NCBI RefSeq assembly: GCF_002001045.1
Contig: NZ_MUNR01000011.1
Span: 124,001-188,000, forward strand
Length of the DNA: 64,000 nucleotides
DNA from: Rhodanobacter sp. C01
Lineage (GTDB): Bacteria > Pseudomonadota > Gammaproteobacteria > Xanthomonadales > Rhodanobacteraceae
Reading direction: 5' to 3'
In this document: positions 47,044 to 55,206 of the stretch, piece by piece
Layout: each line of letters starts with the position of its first letter
Numbering within the stretch: the first letter of the stretch is position 1
The notes under the pieces: generated by a model
Told to the model about the DNA's origin: nothing
What the model saw: only the letters and a program-made list of their open reading frames with translations
Database searches by the model: none
Program-made: the position numbers and the translations under genes

Positions 47044-47071
47044 GGAACCCGGAGATCGCTCCCCGGGTTCC
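47044..47071 (-). terminator. Intrinsic terminator of fusA
   Basis: GGAACCCGG and CCGGGTTCC pair as a 9-bp stem around a 10-base loop; on the minus strand it is followed by TTTT (47040-47043). It lies 50 bases past the fusA stop. Confidence 0.85.
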
Positions 47072-47120
47072 GTTGGTTTCGCGCCGACCGTCAGGCCAGC
47101 GCGAACATGAAAGCGAAGGG

Positions 47121-49250
47121 TTACTTCGCCTCCTTCTCCATCAACTTCTCGACCATGCTGGCCGGCACTTCCTCGTAATGATCGAAGATCATCGTGAAGT
47201 TGCCGCGGCCGCTGGTGGCCGAGCGCAGGAAGTTGATGTAACCGAACATTTCGGCCAGCGGCACGAAGCCCTGCACGAAGGCATTCGCACCTTTCTGGCC
47301 CTGTTCGGTGATCGAGCCGCGACGACGGTTCATGTCGCCGATCACGTCGCCGAGGTAGGTCGCTTCGGTGACCACTTCCAGCTTCATCACCGGTTCGAGC
47401 AGCTTCGGCTTGGACATCTTCTGCGCCTCGCGGAAGCAGGCGCGAGTGGCGATTTCGAAGGCGAGCGCCGAGGAGTCAACGTCGTGGAACTTGCCGTCGA
47501 TCAGGCGTGCCTTGAAGTCCAGCACCTGGTAGCCGGCGACCTGGCCCTGGCGGGACTCCTTCGTGATGGCCTGCTCCACCGCCGGGATGTACTCGCGCGG
47601 CACGCGACCACCGACCACTTCGTCGGAGAACACCACGCCGCTGCCCGGTTCGCCCGGCTCGAAGATGATCTTCACTTCGGCGAACTGACCCGTGCCGCCG
47701 GTCTGCTTCTTGTGCGTGTAGGTGTGTTCGACGGTCTTGCCGAACGCCTCGCGGAAGCTGACCTTGGGCTTGCCCATGTTGGCTTCCACGCCCAGCTCGG
47801 TGCGCATGCGGTCGATGGTGATTTCCAGATGCAGCTCGCCCATGCCCTTGAGCACGGTCTGGCCGGTTTCCTGATCCACTTCCATGCGCAGCGACGGATC
47901 GGCCTTGACCATCTTGTAGAGCGCGGTCGACATCTTGTCGACGTCGTTGCGGCTCTTCGGCTCGACCGACACGCTGATGACGGGATCCGGGAAGCGCATG
48001 CGCTCGAGCAGGGCCGGGTGCGCCGGGTCGCTCAGCGAATCGCCTGTCTCGGTGTCCTTCATCGAGACGAAGGCGCAGATGTCGCCGGCGCGAACCTCGT
48101 CGATTTCCTTGGTGGCGTTGGCCTGCACTTCCACGATGCGGCCCACACGCTCCTTCTTGCCGCGGGTGACGTTCTGCAGCGTGTCCCCCTTCTTGATCAC
48201 GCCCGAATAGATGCGGCAGAAGGTCAGCGTGCCGAACTGGTCGTTGATCACCTTGAACGCCAGCGCGCGCGCCGGCGCGTCGTCGGTCACGGCCTGTTCG
48301 CCGATGACGTTGCCGTCCTCGTCGACCATCGCGATGCCGCCGTTCTCGCCCGGATACGGCATGTAGTCGACCACGGCGTCGAGCAGCTGCTGCACGCCCT
48401 TGTTCTTGTACGAGGAGCCGCAGAACACCGGCACCAGCTTGCCGGTGACGCAACCCTTGCGGATGCATTCCTTCAGCTTCGCGGGGTCGTGTTCGCCGGT
48501 CTCGATCAGGTGCTCGAAGGCTGCGTCGTCCATCGCCAGCGCGTGCTCGATCATTTCCTCGCGCAGCTTCGGCAGCTGGGCGACCCAGTCGTTATCCACG
48601 GTGGAGCCGAACTTCAGGCGGTTCTTCGCCTCCTCGAAGGAGACGGTTTCCCACTTGCTGTCCTTGTCGTCGGAGTGCCAGATGTAGGCCACGTTGGCGA
48701 CCAGGTCGGCCATGCCGCAGAACTCGTCGCTGCTGCCCAGCGGAACCTGGCACAGCAGGGCCGGCGCATTCAGGCGCTCGCGGATGCCTTTCACGCAATG
48801 CGCGAAGCTGGCGCCGATGCGATCCATCTTGTTGATGTAGCACACGCGAGGCACGTTGTACTGGTCGGCCAGGCGCCAGTTGGTTTCGGTCTGCGGCTCC
48901 ACACCGGCCACACCGTCGAATACCACCACGGCGCCGTCGAGCACGCGCAGCGAACGGTTCACTTCGATGGTGAAGTCGACGTGTCCCGGGGTGTCGATCA
49001 CGTTGATCTGGTGACCCTTCCATTCGGCGGACACGGCGGCCGACTGGATGGTGATGCCGCGCTTGCGCTCCTGCTCCATGTAGTCGGTGGTGGTCGAGCC
49101 CTTGCCGTCCTTGGTGTCATGCACGTCGATGATCTGGTGCTTCTTGCCCGTGTAATACAGCACGCGCTCGGTGGTGGTGGTCTTGCCGGCGTCGATGTGC
49201 GCAATGATGCCGATGTTGCGGTAGAGGTTCAGGGGTTTTTGGCGGGCCAC
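47121..49250 (-). CDS. fusA: Elongation factor G
   Basis: 709 residues from GTG at 49250 (VARQKPLNLYRNIGIIAHID, read with Met). The frame is open further upstream but there the sequence does not resemble EF-G. GTPase motifs AHIDAGKTTTT, DTPGHVDF and NKMDRIG, then domains II-V with GGTGQFAEVKI and GYQVLDFKARLIDG. It drives tRNA-mRNA translocation and, with RRF, ribosome recycling. It is not beside rpsG, rpsL or tuf, so it is outside a str operon and may be a second EF-G copy; this cannot be checked here. Confidence 0.95.
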   Translation of the reverse strand: MARQKPLNLYRNIGIIAHIDAGKTTTTERVLYYTGKKHQIIDVHDTKDGKGSTTTDYMEQERKRGITIQSAAVSAEWKGHQINVIDTPGHVDFTIEVNRSLRVLDGAVVVFDGVAGVEPQTETNWRLADQYNVPRVCYINKMDRIGASFAHCVKGIRERLNAPALLCQVPLGSSDEFCGMADLVANVAYIWHSDDKDSKWETVSFEEAKNRLKFGSTVDNDWVAQLPKLREEMIEHALAMDDAAFEHLIETGEHDPAKLKECIRKGCVTGKLVPVFCGSSYKNKGVQQLLDAVVDYMPYPGENGGIAMVDEDGNVIGEQAVTDDAPARALAFKVINDQFGTLTFCRIYSGVIKKGDTLQNVTRGKKERVGRIVEVQANATKEIDEVRAGDICAFVSMKDTETGDSLSDPAHPALLERMRFPDPVISVSVEPKSRNDVDKMSTALYKMVKADPSLRMEVDQETGQTVLKGMGELHLEITIDRMRTELGVEANMGKPKVSFREAFGKTVEHTYTHKKQTGGTGQFAEVKIIFEPGEPGSGVVFSDEVVGGRVPREYIPAVEQAITKESRQGQVAGYQVLDFKARLIDGKFHDVDSSALAFEIATRACFREAQKMSKPKLLEPVMKLEVVTEATYLGDVIGDMNRRRGSITEQGQKGANAFVQGFVPLAEMFGYINFLRSATSGRGNFTMIFDHYEEVPASMVEKLMEKEAK

Positions 49251-49590
49251 AGTCTGGATTCCGGAGAGTTGTCGTGTCAGGCAAACGTGAGATGGGCAGC
49301 ACAAATGCTGTCCATTGAGGTGTTTTTCAATGTGCCGGCGGCCGGGGGCGAGTGACGTCAGTCCGGGCAGGCAGGGTGCGAAAGGCGTGACAAGATAACC
49401 GATAAAGCCGTCAGACTCCCGTGCCGGGCACGGCGCACGGCAGTGACGGCGCGCGGAGATGCCCCATCGATTCGCGCGGTTTCGACATGGCCATCGGCTA
49501 GCTGGTGCGAATGGCCTTGTTCGCGCGGCCATTCGTGGCCGGATTGTCCTGCCGGCTGTTGCGCGCGGTTTCAGGGCGTCGGCGGCCGCC
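49251..49590. other. 340-bp intergenic region upstream of fusA
   Basis: No coding frame with a believable start or family match was found on either strand. It should contain the fusA promoter. An A/T-richer patch around 49395-49415 is the best place, but I could not define paired -35/-10 boxes. The remaining bases hold GCGCGCGG-rich sequence without clear repeats. Confidence 0.5.
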
Positions 49591-50037
49591 TCAGCCCTGA
49601 TCGGCGTCGAAGTGGGTGTCGTTCCAGGCCGGGCTGCCCAGCTGGCTCAGCAGGATGGCGGTACGCACGGTGAAGTTGTTCCAGCTCGGCAGGGCGGCGA
49701 TTTCCAGCCAGTCGGCCCACTCGGGCTCCGCGGACTGCAGGCCCCGGTCTGAAGCCTGCTTCCGGCCGGCAACGATCGCGTCCCTCACCTCGGGCATGAT
49801 CCCGAGGAAGTGGCTCAGTGTGGCCTTCTCGGCATCGGACAGGCGGCTTTCCGGTGATTCGACCAGCCACGTGCAGGCCATTTCCATTTCCCACTCGTAC
49901 TCGGAGGCGAGAAACCAGGTGAAAGCATCGCCTTCGGCCCTGCCTGAGGCGATGGCGCCGGCGTGTTCGTGAAACGTCCGCAAGGTGGATGCAAACCGGT
50001 CCACTGCCTTGTACGGAATCTCTGTATTCGCCAGCAT
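49591..50037 (-). CDS. Uncharacterised protein, Trp-rich
   Basis: 148 residues from ATG at 50037, placed 8 bases after GGAGG; an in-frame upstream ATG at 50094 lacks this. I do not recognise the family. It is acidic and mostly helical, with many Trp residues (FTWFLASEYEWEMEMACTWL, EPEWADWLE, LPSWNN, SPAWND). No signal peptide or membrane helix. It is a single gene between fusA and the M24 peptidase, with long gaps on both sides. The clear ribosome binding site and composition argue it is real. Confidence 0.7.
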   Translation of the reverse strand: MLANTEIPYKAVDRFASTLRTFHEHAGAIASGRAEGDAFTWFLASEYEWEMEMACTWLVESPESRLSDAEKATLSHFLGIMPEVRDAIVAGRKQASDRGLQSAEPEWADWLEIAALPSWNNFTVRTAILLSQLGSPAWNDTHFDADQG

Positions 50038-50262
50038 GTGCCAATCCTCCGCGGAATGCGTCGATCCGCTGCCCGTTGACGAAAGTCCGAGCAAGAGCGG
50101 TGCCAGCCATGCGGAAATTGCGTCGGACGCGCGACTTTCCCGGTGAAACGGTGAGGTTGCGGGGCTGGTTCGGTGTTGGGCAAGTCGGAGTCTGGTCGGG
50201 GGCGATCGTCCGCCGGGAGCGCCATGCGGACCCGTGGCGTCACATTCTGCCGGGTGATGGCG

Positions 50263-50937
50263 TCAGTCCGGGGTGTCCAGGCTCAACATGTCCTCATGGA
50301 ATGCGCCGAACGGCTCGCTTGGGTGCGCGATCTGGATCTCCAGGATCCACAGCCCGCTGGCTGGAGGCCCATCCAGGTCGCCCAGGTCGCCGGCCTTGTG
50401 CACGGCGTGCGGAAAGTCGCTGACCCGATGGCCCTTGATCGCGTGGTTGAGTCGCCAGCCCATCGCGTGGGCACGTTCACCGGCCAGCGCATAGAGCGCC
50501 TGGCCGCTCAGCCCCTGTGTGCGCCATGCCGCAGCGACTTCCCGGAGCAGTGCCCGCGCCGCGTCTGCGCAAGCCTGGCGTTCCGGTGCGTGGCCGATGA
50601 CGAAAGTGTCACCGACGTCACCCTCATGCCCGTCGAACACCAGTCCGAGGTCGATGAAGTAACTGTCATTCTCGCCCAGCCGCACGTTCGGGTCAGAGCG
50701 CTGACGATAGGTCTTGGTGGTGTTCGATCCGATGCGGATATACGTCGGATGCCACAAACGCTCGAAGCCTAGCCGGCGAAACACCTCGTCCGCGGCGGCT
50801 TTTGCCTCGTCCTCGCTGATGCCCGGCTGCATGTACTCGCGGATGCCTTGCAGGGCAGCCCAGCTACGCTCGCGGGCTCGCTGCATCAGGATGGGGTCGA
50901 AACGGGTGCCGACAGCTTCGCGCGGGTTGGTCGTCAT
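50263..50937 (-). CDS. M24 family metallopeptidase (Xaa-Pro dipeptidase-like), short form
   Basis: 224 residues from ATG at 50937. The pita-bread fold is present without the usual N-terminal domain. Metal ligands are readable: two Asp in FIDLGLVFDGHEGDVGDTF, a His in the KGHRVSDFPHAVH stretch, Glu in LEIQIAHP and Glu in FHEDML. These resemble M24 enzymes of the creatinase/aminopeptidase P branch, though the central region is divergent and peptidase activity is not certain. It lies 38 bases downstream of a DUF1304 gene. Confidence 0.83.
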   Translation of the reverse strand: MTTNPREAVGTRFDPILMQRARERSWAALQGIREYMQPGISEDEAKAAADEVFRRLGFERLWHPTYIRIGSNTTKTYRQRSDPNVRLGENDSYFIDLGLVFDGHEGDVGDTFVIGHAPERQACADAARALLREVAAAWRTQGLSGQALYALAGERAHAMGWRLNHAIKGHRVSDFPHAVHKAGDLGDLDGPPASGLWILEIQIAHPSEPFGAFHEDMLSLDTPD

Positions 50938-50975
50938 GCGCAGTCCGAATCTTGAGGGTGCGGCGCCGCGCAGGC

Positions 50976-51332
50976 TCAGGCCAGCAGGACCAGCGCCAAC
51001 CCGAGCGCCGCCGGCAGCGCCTGAATCCACAGGATCTTCCGACTCGCGGTCAGGCCGCCGAAGATGCCGGCCACCAGCACACAGCCGAGGAAGAACACTT
51101 TCACGCCGAAGCCGGTGCTGCCGAGGTACAGGCCCCAGACCAGTCCTGCGGCAAGGAAGCCATTGTAGAGCCCCTGGTTGGCAGCCAGCGCCTTCGACTG
51201 TTCGGCAAATTCCGCGGTAAGGCCAAATGCGCGACGACCGGAGGGCCTGGTCCACAGGAACATTTCCAGGATCAGGAACCACACGTGCATCAGGGCAATC
51301 AGGGCGATCACGACATTGGCGGCGATGGACAT
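50976..51332 (-). CDS. DUF1304 small integral membrane protein
   Basis: 118 residues with four predicted membrane helices (about 5-25, 53-70, 75-92, 97-117) and the DUF1304 hallmarks HVWFLILEMFLW and ANQGLYNGFLAAGL. The function of this family is unknown. It lies just upstream of the M24 peptidase and may be cotranscribed. Confidence 0.9.
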   Translation of the reverse strand: MSIAANVVIALIALMHVWFLILEMFLWTRPSGRRAFGLTAEFAEQSKALAANQGLYNGFLAAGLVWGLYLGSTGFGVKVFFLGCVLVAGIFGGLTASRKILWIQALPAALGLALVLLA

Positions 51333-51482
51333 GACGCAGGTTCCCCAGGAAGGCGAGTGGCAACGCCAGGTGCTCCGGCGTCGTGCCGTGAAGTGTCGCA
51401 GCCGTTTCGATGCATCGCAAACGCTGGCGCGGTTGCTAGCGCGGATATGCGATTTGTCGCTTGCGAGGTGTTTGTGACACGT

Positions 51483-52703
51483 TCAACCGCGCAGCACAGA
51501 TGCGGGTGTCAGCGTGGGAGTAATCGTGGCGGCGACAACCGGCCTGCCCAATTGCCGCAGCCAGCGATAGTGCGAGGCGATGCCGGCAGCGAACGTGCGA
51601 TGCTCGCGATAGGTCACACCGTACTCGCGGCAGGTGTCCTCCACCACGCGCGCGACCTGTGGGTAGTGCACGTGCGAGATGCGCGGAAACAGGTGGTGCT
51701 CCACCTGAAAATTCAGGCCGCCGATCAGCCAGCCGAGTACGCGGTTGCCGCGTGCGAAATCCACCGTGGTTTCCAGCTGATGGATCGCCCATGGCGTGTC
51801 CATCTGCTGGCCGCCTTCCTTGGGTACGGGAAATGCGGCTTCTTCCACCACGTGCGCCATCTGGAACACCAGCGCCAGCAGCACGCCGGCGACGGCGGCG
51901 GTCACCGTGTAGAACAGCAGCACGGCGCCGATCGAATGGAAGACCAGCGGCAGTCCGAACGCAAGGGTGAAGAACGCCAGCTTGCCGACCAAGAACACAA
52001 CCAGATCCCCGCCGCGCGGGCGCGCGAACGGACGTTCGCCGATGGTGCCGGTGATCATGTCGCGGAAGTCACCATACAGATGCCAGCGGATCGCGGTGAC
52101 GCCGTACAGCACCCACAGATAGATATGCTGCCAGCGGTGCCAGGTCCGCCGCGGCTGTTGGGGCGAGAGGCGTCCAAGCACGCCAAGGTCAATGTCGCTG
52201 TCGTGGCCGGCGACGTTGACCCAGGTATGGTGGAAGCGTGCGTGCTTCCACTGCCAGATGTACGAGCTGCCGCCGACCAGATCCAGCGTCATCGCCATCA
52301 GCCGATTGATCCAGCGGCGCTCCGAATACGCCTGATGGCCACCGTCGTGCATGATGTTGAAGCCGATTCCGGCCATTGCCGCGCCCAGCACGAGAGCCAA
52401 CGGCAGTGCCTGCCACCACGTCCCGGCAAAGAACACCAGCGCGACATAGGCCAGCGCGAACGTGGCGAGGATGACTGTCGTCTTCAGATACATCTGTGCG
52501 CTGTCGCGCTGGCGGGTGCCGCTGTGCTTGAACTCGGCATCGACGCGGCGCCGCAGTTCGCGATGGAACGAATTGTCACCGCTGAACTTCAGCCGCTCAC
52601 CCAATCGATCAGCATGGGCATCAGCTGGTAGCGAGTCGGCAGAGGAGTCCCCGCGATGTGATGAATCGAGGGACATGACATGGCCTGGCGAATGATCAGA
52701 CAT
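51483..52703 (-). CDS. Membrane fatty acid desaturase (acyl-lipid/acyl-CoA type)
   Basis: 406 residues from ATG at 52703; an ATG at 52676 is an alternative. All three His boxes are present: HDGGH at 119-123, HARFHH at 154-159 and QVEHH near the C-terminus, the last with the Gln substitution typical of front-end (delta-5/delta-6-like) desaturases. Four to six membrane helices lie between them. It inserts a cis double bond using a di-iron centre and oxygen. It has no cytochrome b5 domain, so it needs an external electron donor. Regiospecificity cannot be read from sequence. Confidence 0.9.
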   Translation of the reverse strand: MSDHSPGHVMSLDSSHRGDSSADSLPADAHADRLGERLKFSGDNSFHRELRRRVDAEFKHSGTRQRDSAQMYLKTTVILATFALAYVALVFFAGTWWQALPLALVLGAAMAGIGFNIMHDGGHQAYSERRWINRLMAMTLDLVGGSSYIWQWKHARFHHTWVNVAGHDSDIDLGVLGRLSPQQPRRTWHRWQHIYLWVLYGVTAIRWHLYGDFRDMITGTIGERPFARPRGGDLVVFLVGKLAFFTLAFGLPLVFHSIGAVLLFYTVTAAVAGVLLALVFQMAHVVEEAAFPVPKEGGQQMDTPWAIHQLETTVDFARGNRVLGWLIGGLNFQVEHHLFPRISHVHYPQVARVVEDTCREYGVTYREHRTFAAGIASHYRWLRQLGRPVVAATITPTLTPASVLRG

Positions 52704-52801
52704 TCATCTTACGTGATCGTAGGTAACAGGAATGTTGGCCGCCGTCGCGAAAGCGGGCCTGCCTGCTGGCACCAGTGAGAAGCTGGTGCTGGCGGCGCGG
52801 G

Positions 52802-53530
52802 TTAGTTCGCCGCCTTGAACGTCACCACCAGCACGTCGCGGTGTGCCGGCTTGGTGGGATCGAGCGGTGTCACCGCGGTAACGCCGTGGTAGACACGGGC
52901 ATCGTCGACCAGGGCAGCGTCCAGTGCATGGGTCAGCGTGAAGCTGCCCAGCAAGGTGCCGTCGTGGGCGTGGATGGTGGTGGTGCCGCTCTCGATGTTG
53001 CTGCGATCGATCAGCAGCACCAGCACATAGTCGACACCATCGCGGTGCACGCCTTCCGGGGTCGGTTCACCGGCTTCGTCGGCGCGGGCCTCGATGCGGA
53101 ACTGGTGCACTTCGATATGCCAGCGACGGGTTGCCGGCGCCAGGGTGCCGAACAGTTCCCGGCTGAAGGCCAGGATGCGATGCAGGCTGGTTCCGTCAGC
53201 GGTGGTCGGATGTACCGGTTCAAACCAGCGCTGGATGTCACCTTGCAAAGGGTTGTAGTTGAGGCTCTGGTAGTGCGGCTGGTGCGGCTCGCGACGGATT
53301 TCGCCAGTGGCGTCGGCAGAGAACACGGCATGGCGGCGGCGGCGGTAGCGGCCGCGCGTGGCGAGGTAGGTGTCGGGTGCCAGGTCATTCCAGCTGGCAG
53401 CGAAGACAGCCCAGTCGCTCAGCGCCGACGGGGCCTGCAGCAGGTCACGCATGTGCTCGGCGGTGGCGAAGGCAAAGCCATCGTGCTGCAGCTGGTTGTG
53501 CAGGGTGGACGTATCGGGAGAGGAGGGCAT
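52802..53530 (-). CDS. 2-oxoglutarate/Fe(II)-dependent dioxygenase
   Basis: 242 residues. The jelly-roll facial triad is visible: His162 and Asp164 (GVHRDGVD) and His215 (RVYHGVT), with Arg231 (HRDVLVVTF) for 2-oxoglutarate. The pattern fits the 2OG-Fe dioxygenase family that includes bacterial amino-acid hydroxylases such as L-isoleucine dioxygenase. The substrate here is not known. It lies next to the methionine locus but is transcribed away from it. Confidence 0.87.
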   Translation of the reverse strand: MPSSPDTSTLHNQLQHDGFAFATAEHMRDLLQAPSALSDWAVFAASWNDLAPDTYLATRGRYRRRRHAVFSADATGEIRREPHQPHYQSLNYNPLQGDIQRWFEPVHPTTADGTSLHRILAFSRELFGTLAPATRRWHIEVHQFRIEARADEAGEPTPEGVHRDGVDYVLVLLIDRSNIESGTTTIHAHDGTLLGSFTLTHALDAALVDDARVYHGVTAVTPLDPTKPAHRDVLVVTFKAAN

Positions 53531-53870
53531 GCGAATACGTTAGCAGGACTAGGCTGAAGCGGCGCTGGTTCGACAGGAGGCAGATGGTGTCAGTTCGTCC
53601 ATGAGGCGGGTAGTCGAGTGTTACTGCCGTCGAATTTGTCTGTAGCCGGCGCGAAACGAACGCGGCAAGCCAGGCCATGCTTTTCGGGAGCTGGGCTCCC
53701 TGCCCATGGCTGCCGGCGCAGCCGTGGAAATGAACGGGTTGCCGGTGAGGTCGGGATGGTATTGCCGGGTTCGGGGTTCATGAAATCCCCCGAATGACGG
53801 CTTGAAGAGCCAGGAGGCCGTTTGTGACGCATCCGTGACCACTGCATGATTCATATGACGAAAGGGTATA
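53531..53870. other. 340-bp non-coding stretch between the dioxygenase gene and the met leader
   Basis: No frame with a recognisable product or good ribosome binding site. The GC content falls sharply at its right end (53855-53880), where the met control region begins. Otherwise I see nothing definite; the left part should contain the promoter of the dioxygenase gene. Confidence 0.5.
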
Positions 53871-53871
53871 T

Positions 53872-53895
53872 ATACGTTTAGATGTTTAGACGTCT
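53872..53895. promoter_or_regulatory. Three tandem MetJ-box-like octamers
   Basis: ATACGTTT, AGATGTTT and AGACGTCT are head-to-tail 8-mers. Against the E. coli met box AGACGTCT they match 6/8, 6/8 and 8/8. MetJ binds tandem 8-bp boxes, and these abut the candidate -35 at 53897. Whether this organism has MetJ cannot be seen here; another methionine regulator could use the site. Confidence 0.5.
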
Positions 53896-53896
53896 A

Positions 53897-53925
53897 TTGA
53901 CACATGATGTAGAGACGTTCAATAT
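53897..53925 (+). promoter_or_regulatory. Promoter of the metX-metB-hom operon
   Basis: A perfect TTGACA (53897-53902), 17 bases, then CAATAT (53920-53925), a weak -10. Transcription from here would start near 53932, exactly at the 5' side of the SAM-I riboswitch. The -35 abuts the met-box-like octamers, so a repressor bound there would block polymerase. Confidence 0.65.
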
Positions 53926-53931
53926 CCGCTT

Positions 53932-54047
53932 CACTCATCGAGACCGGCTGAGGGACAGGCCCTTTGAAGCCGGGGCAACCTGCGGAGCGTTTCCGCCACG
54001 GTGCCAACTCCTGCGGAGGTGCTTCGGCACTGACCGGTAGATGGGCG
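53932..54047 (+). promoter_or_regulatory. SAM-I (S-box) riboswitch
   Basis: Conserved S-box core in order: CATCGAGA at the 5' P1/J1 side, the P2 kink-turn region GGCTGAGGGACAGGCCC, then TTTGAAGCCGGGGCAACC, the P3 arm, the GGTGCCAACTCCTGC block, the P4 hairpin GGTGCTTCGGCACT and the 3' P1 strand GATGGG. Binding of S-adenosylmethionine folds the aptamer and shuts off the downstream methionine genes. No T-run terminator precedes metX, so control is likely at translation. Confidence 0.93.
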
Positions 54048-54095
54048 TCATCCGTACGCAGCTATCCGCTGCCGATTCCGGATATGGCGACCTTT

Positions 54096-54128
54096 CCGGT
54101 ACTGCGCAGGGCGATGCCTACCGGAGAG
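54096..54128 (+). promoter_or_regulatory. Hairpin covering the metX Shine-Dalgarno (candidate expression platform)
   Basis: CCGGTA (54096-54101) can pair with TACCGG (54119-54124), whose last GG is the start of the Shine-Dalgarno GGAGAG (54123-54128), 4 bases before the metX ATG. The same CCGGTA also occurs at 54034-54039, next to the riboswitch P1, so alternative pairing could link ligand state to translation. The switching model is inference. Confidence 0.45.
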
Positions 54129-54132
54129 CGAG

Positions 54133-55164
54133 ATGACCTTCCTGCCCGAAACACGCTATATCGAGACCAGCCAGGCAGGGTTTGTCGATGGTCTGGAGTC
54201 GCGACACGCGCGACCGCAGCTGACCGCTCAGCGCAGTACGCGGCGGCTGCAGCTCACTCCGAAATACGGCAGCGGCCCGCGCGAGGTCGAGGTGCGCTAC
54301 CTGTGGTGCGGCGCGCCGGATGCACCGACGCTGATCGTGCAGGGTGGCATCTCGGCGAGTCGCGACATCACCGCATTGGACGGCGACAGCACTCCGGGCT
54401 GGTGGCAGACGCTGGTTGGCACCGGTGCGGCGATCGATCTGGATCGCTGGCGCGTGCTGGCGATCGACTGGTTGACCCCGGCCGAGCTGGGCGTCGACTC
54501 GGTATCCAGCGAGGATCAGGCCGATGCGCTGGCCGCGCTGCTGCAGGCGCTGGCGATCCCGCATGCGCATGCCTTCGTCGGTTCCTCGTACGGCGCGATG
54601 GTGGCGCTGGCCTTCGCGGCGCGTCATCCGCGCCGCGTCGATCGGCTGCTGCTGCTGGCCGGCGCGCACCGACCCCATCCGCTGGCTACCGCGCAGCGCA
54701 GCGTGCAGCGCGGCATCGTGCGGCTCGGCCAGTCGACCGGTCGGGTCGACGAGGCGCTGGCGCTGGCGCGCCAGCTGGCGATCACCACCTACCGTGGTAG
54801 CGGTGAATTCGGCCGGCGCTTTGCCGGGGGGCCTGAATGGCGCGACGAGCGCTTCCATTTCCCGGTCGAGGACTATCTGGAGCACCAGGGGCGGCGCTTC
54901 GTCGAGCGCTTCGATGCGGATCGCTTCCTTGCGTTATCCGAATCGATCGACCTGCATGACGTGACGCCGGAGCAGATTCCGACGCCGGCCACTCTGATCG
55001 GTTTCCCGTCCGACCGGCTGGTGCCGCTGGCCGACCTGTGCGAGTTGCAGCGCCGCCTGCATGGCCCGGCCACGCTGGAAGTGGTCGAGTCGCCGTACGG
55101 CCACGACGCCTTCCTCAAGGAACCCGAGCAGCTCGCGCCGCTGTTGCGCGAAGCGCTGGCCTGA
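54133..55164 (+). CDS. metX: Homoserine O-acyltransferase (MetX family)
   Basis: 343 residues, alpha/beta-hydrolase fold. Nucleophile Ser152 in GSSYGAMVALA, the acid in FPSDRLVPL and the His in YGHDAFL form the MetX triad. It acylates the hydroxyl of L-homoserine (with acetyl- or succinyl-CoA; the donor is not certain from sequence, and some proteobacterial MetX proteins use succinyl-CoA) to activate it for sulfur addition by the next gene. Preceded by GGAGAGCGAG. First gene of metX-metB-hom, downstream of the SAM-I riboswitch. Confidence 0.92.
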   Translation: MTFLPETRYIETSQAGFVDGLESRHARPQLTAQRSTRRLQLTPKYGSGPREVEVRYLWCGAPDAPTLIVQGGISASRDITALDGDSTPGWWQTLVGTGAAIDLDRWRVLAIDWLTPAELGVDSVSSEDQADALAALLQALAIPHAHAFVGSSYGAMVALAFAARHPRRVDRLLLLAGAHRPHPLATAQRSVQRGIVRLGQSTGRVDEALALARQLAITTYRGSGEFGRRFAGGPEWRDERFHFPVEDYLEHQGRRFVERFDADRFLALSESIDLHDVTPEQIPTPATLIGFPSDRLVPLADLCELQRRLHGPATLEVVESPYGHDAFLKEPEQLAPLLREALA

Positions 55165-55206
55165 TTCACGACCTCATTCATTGCAAGCAAGAGCCGGAGA
55201 TCCATC

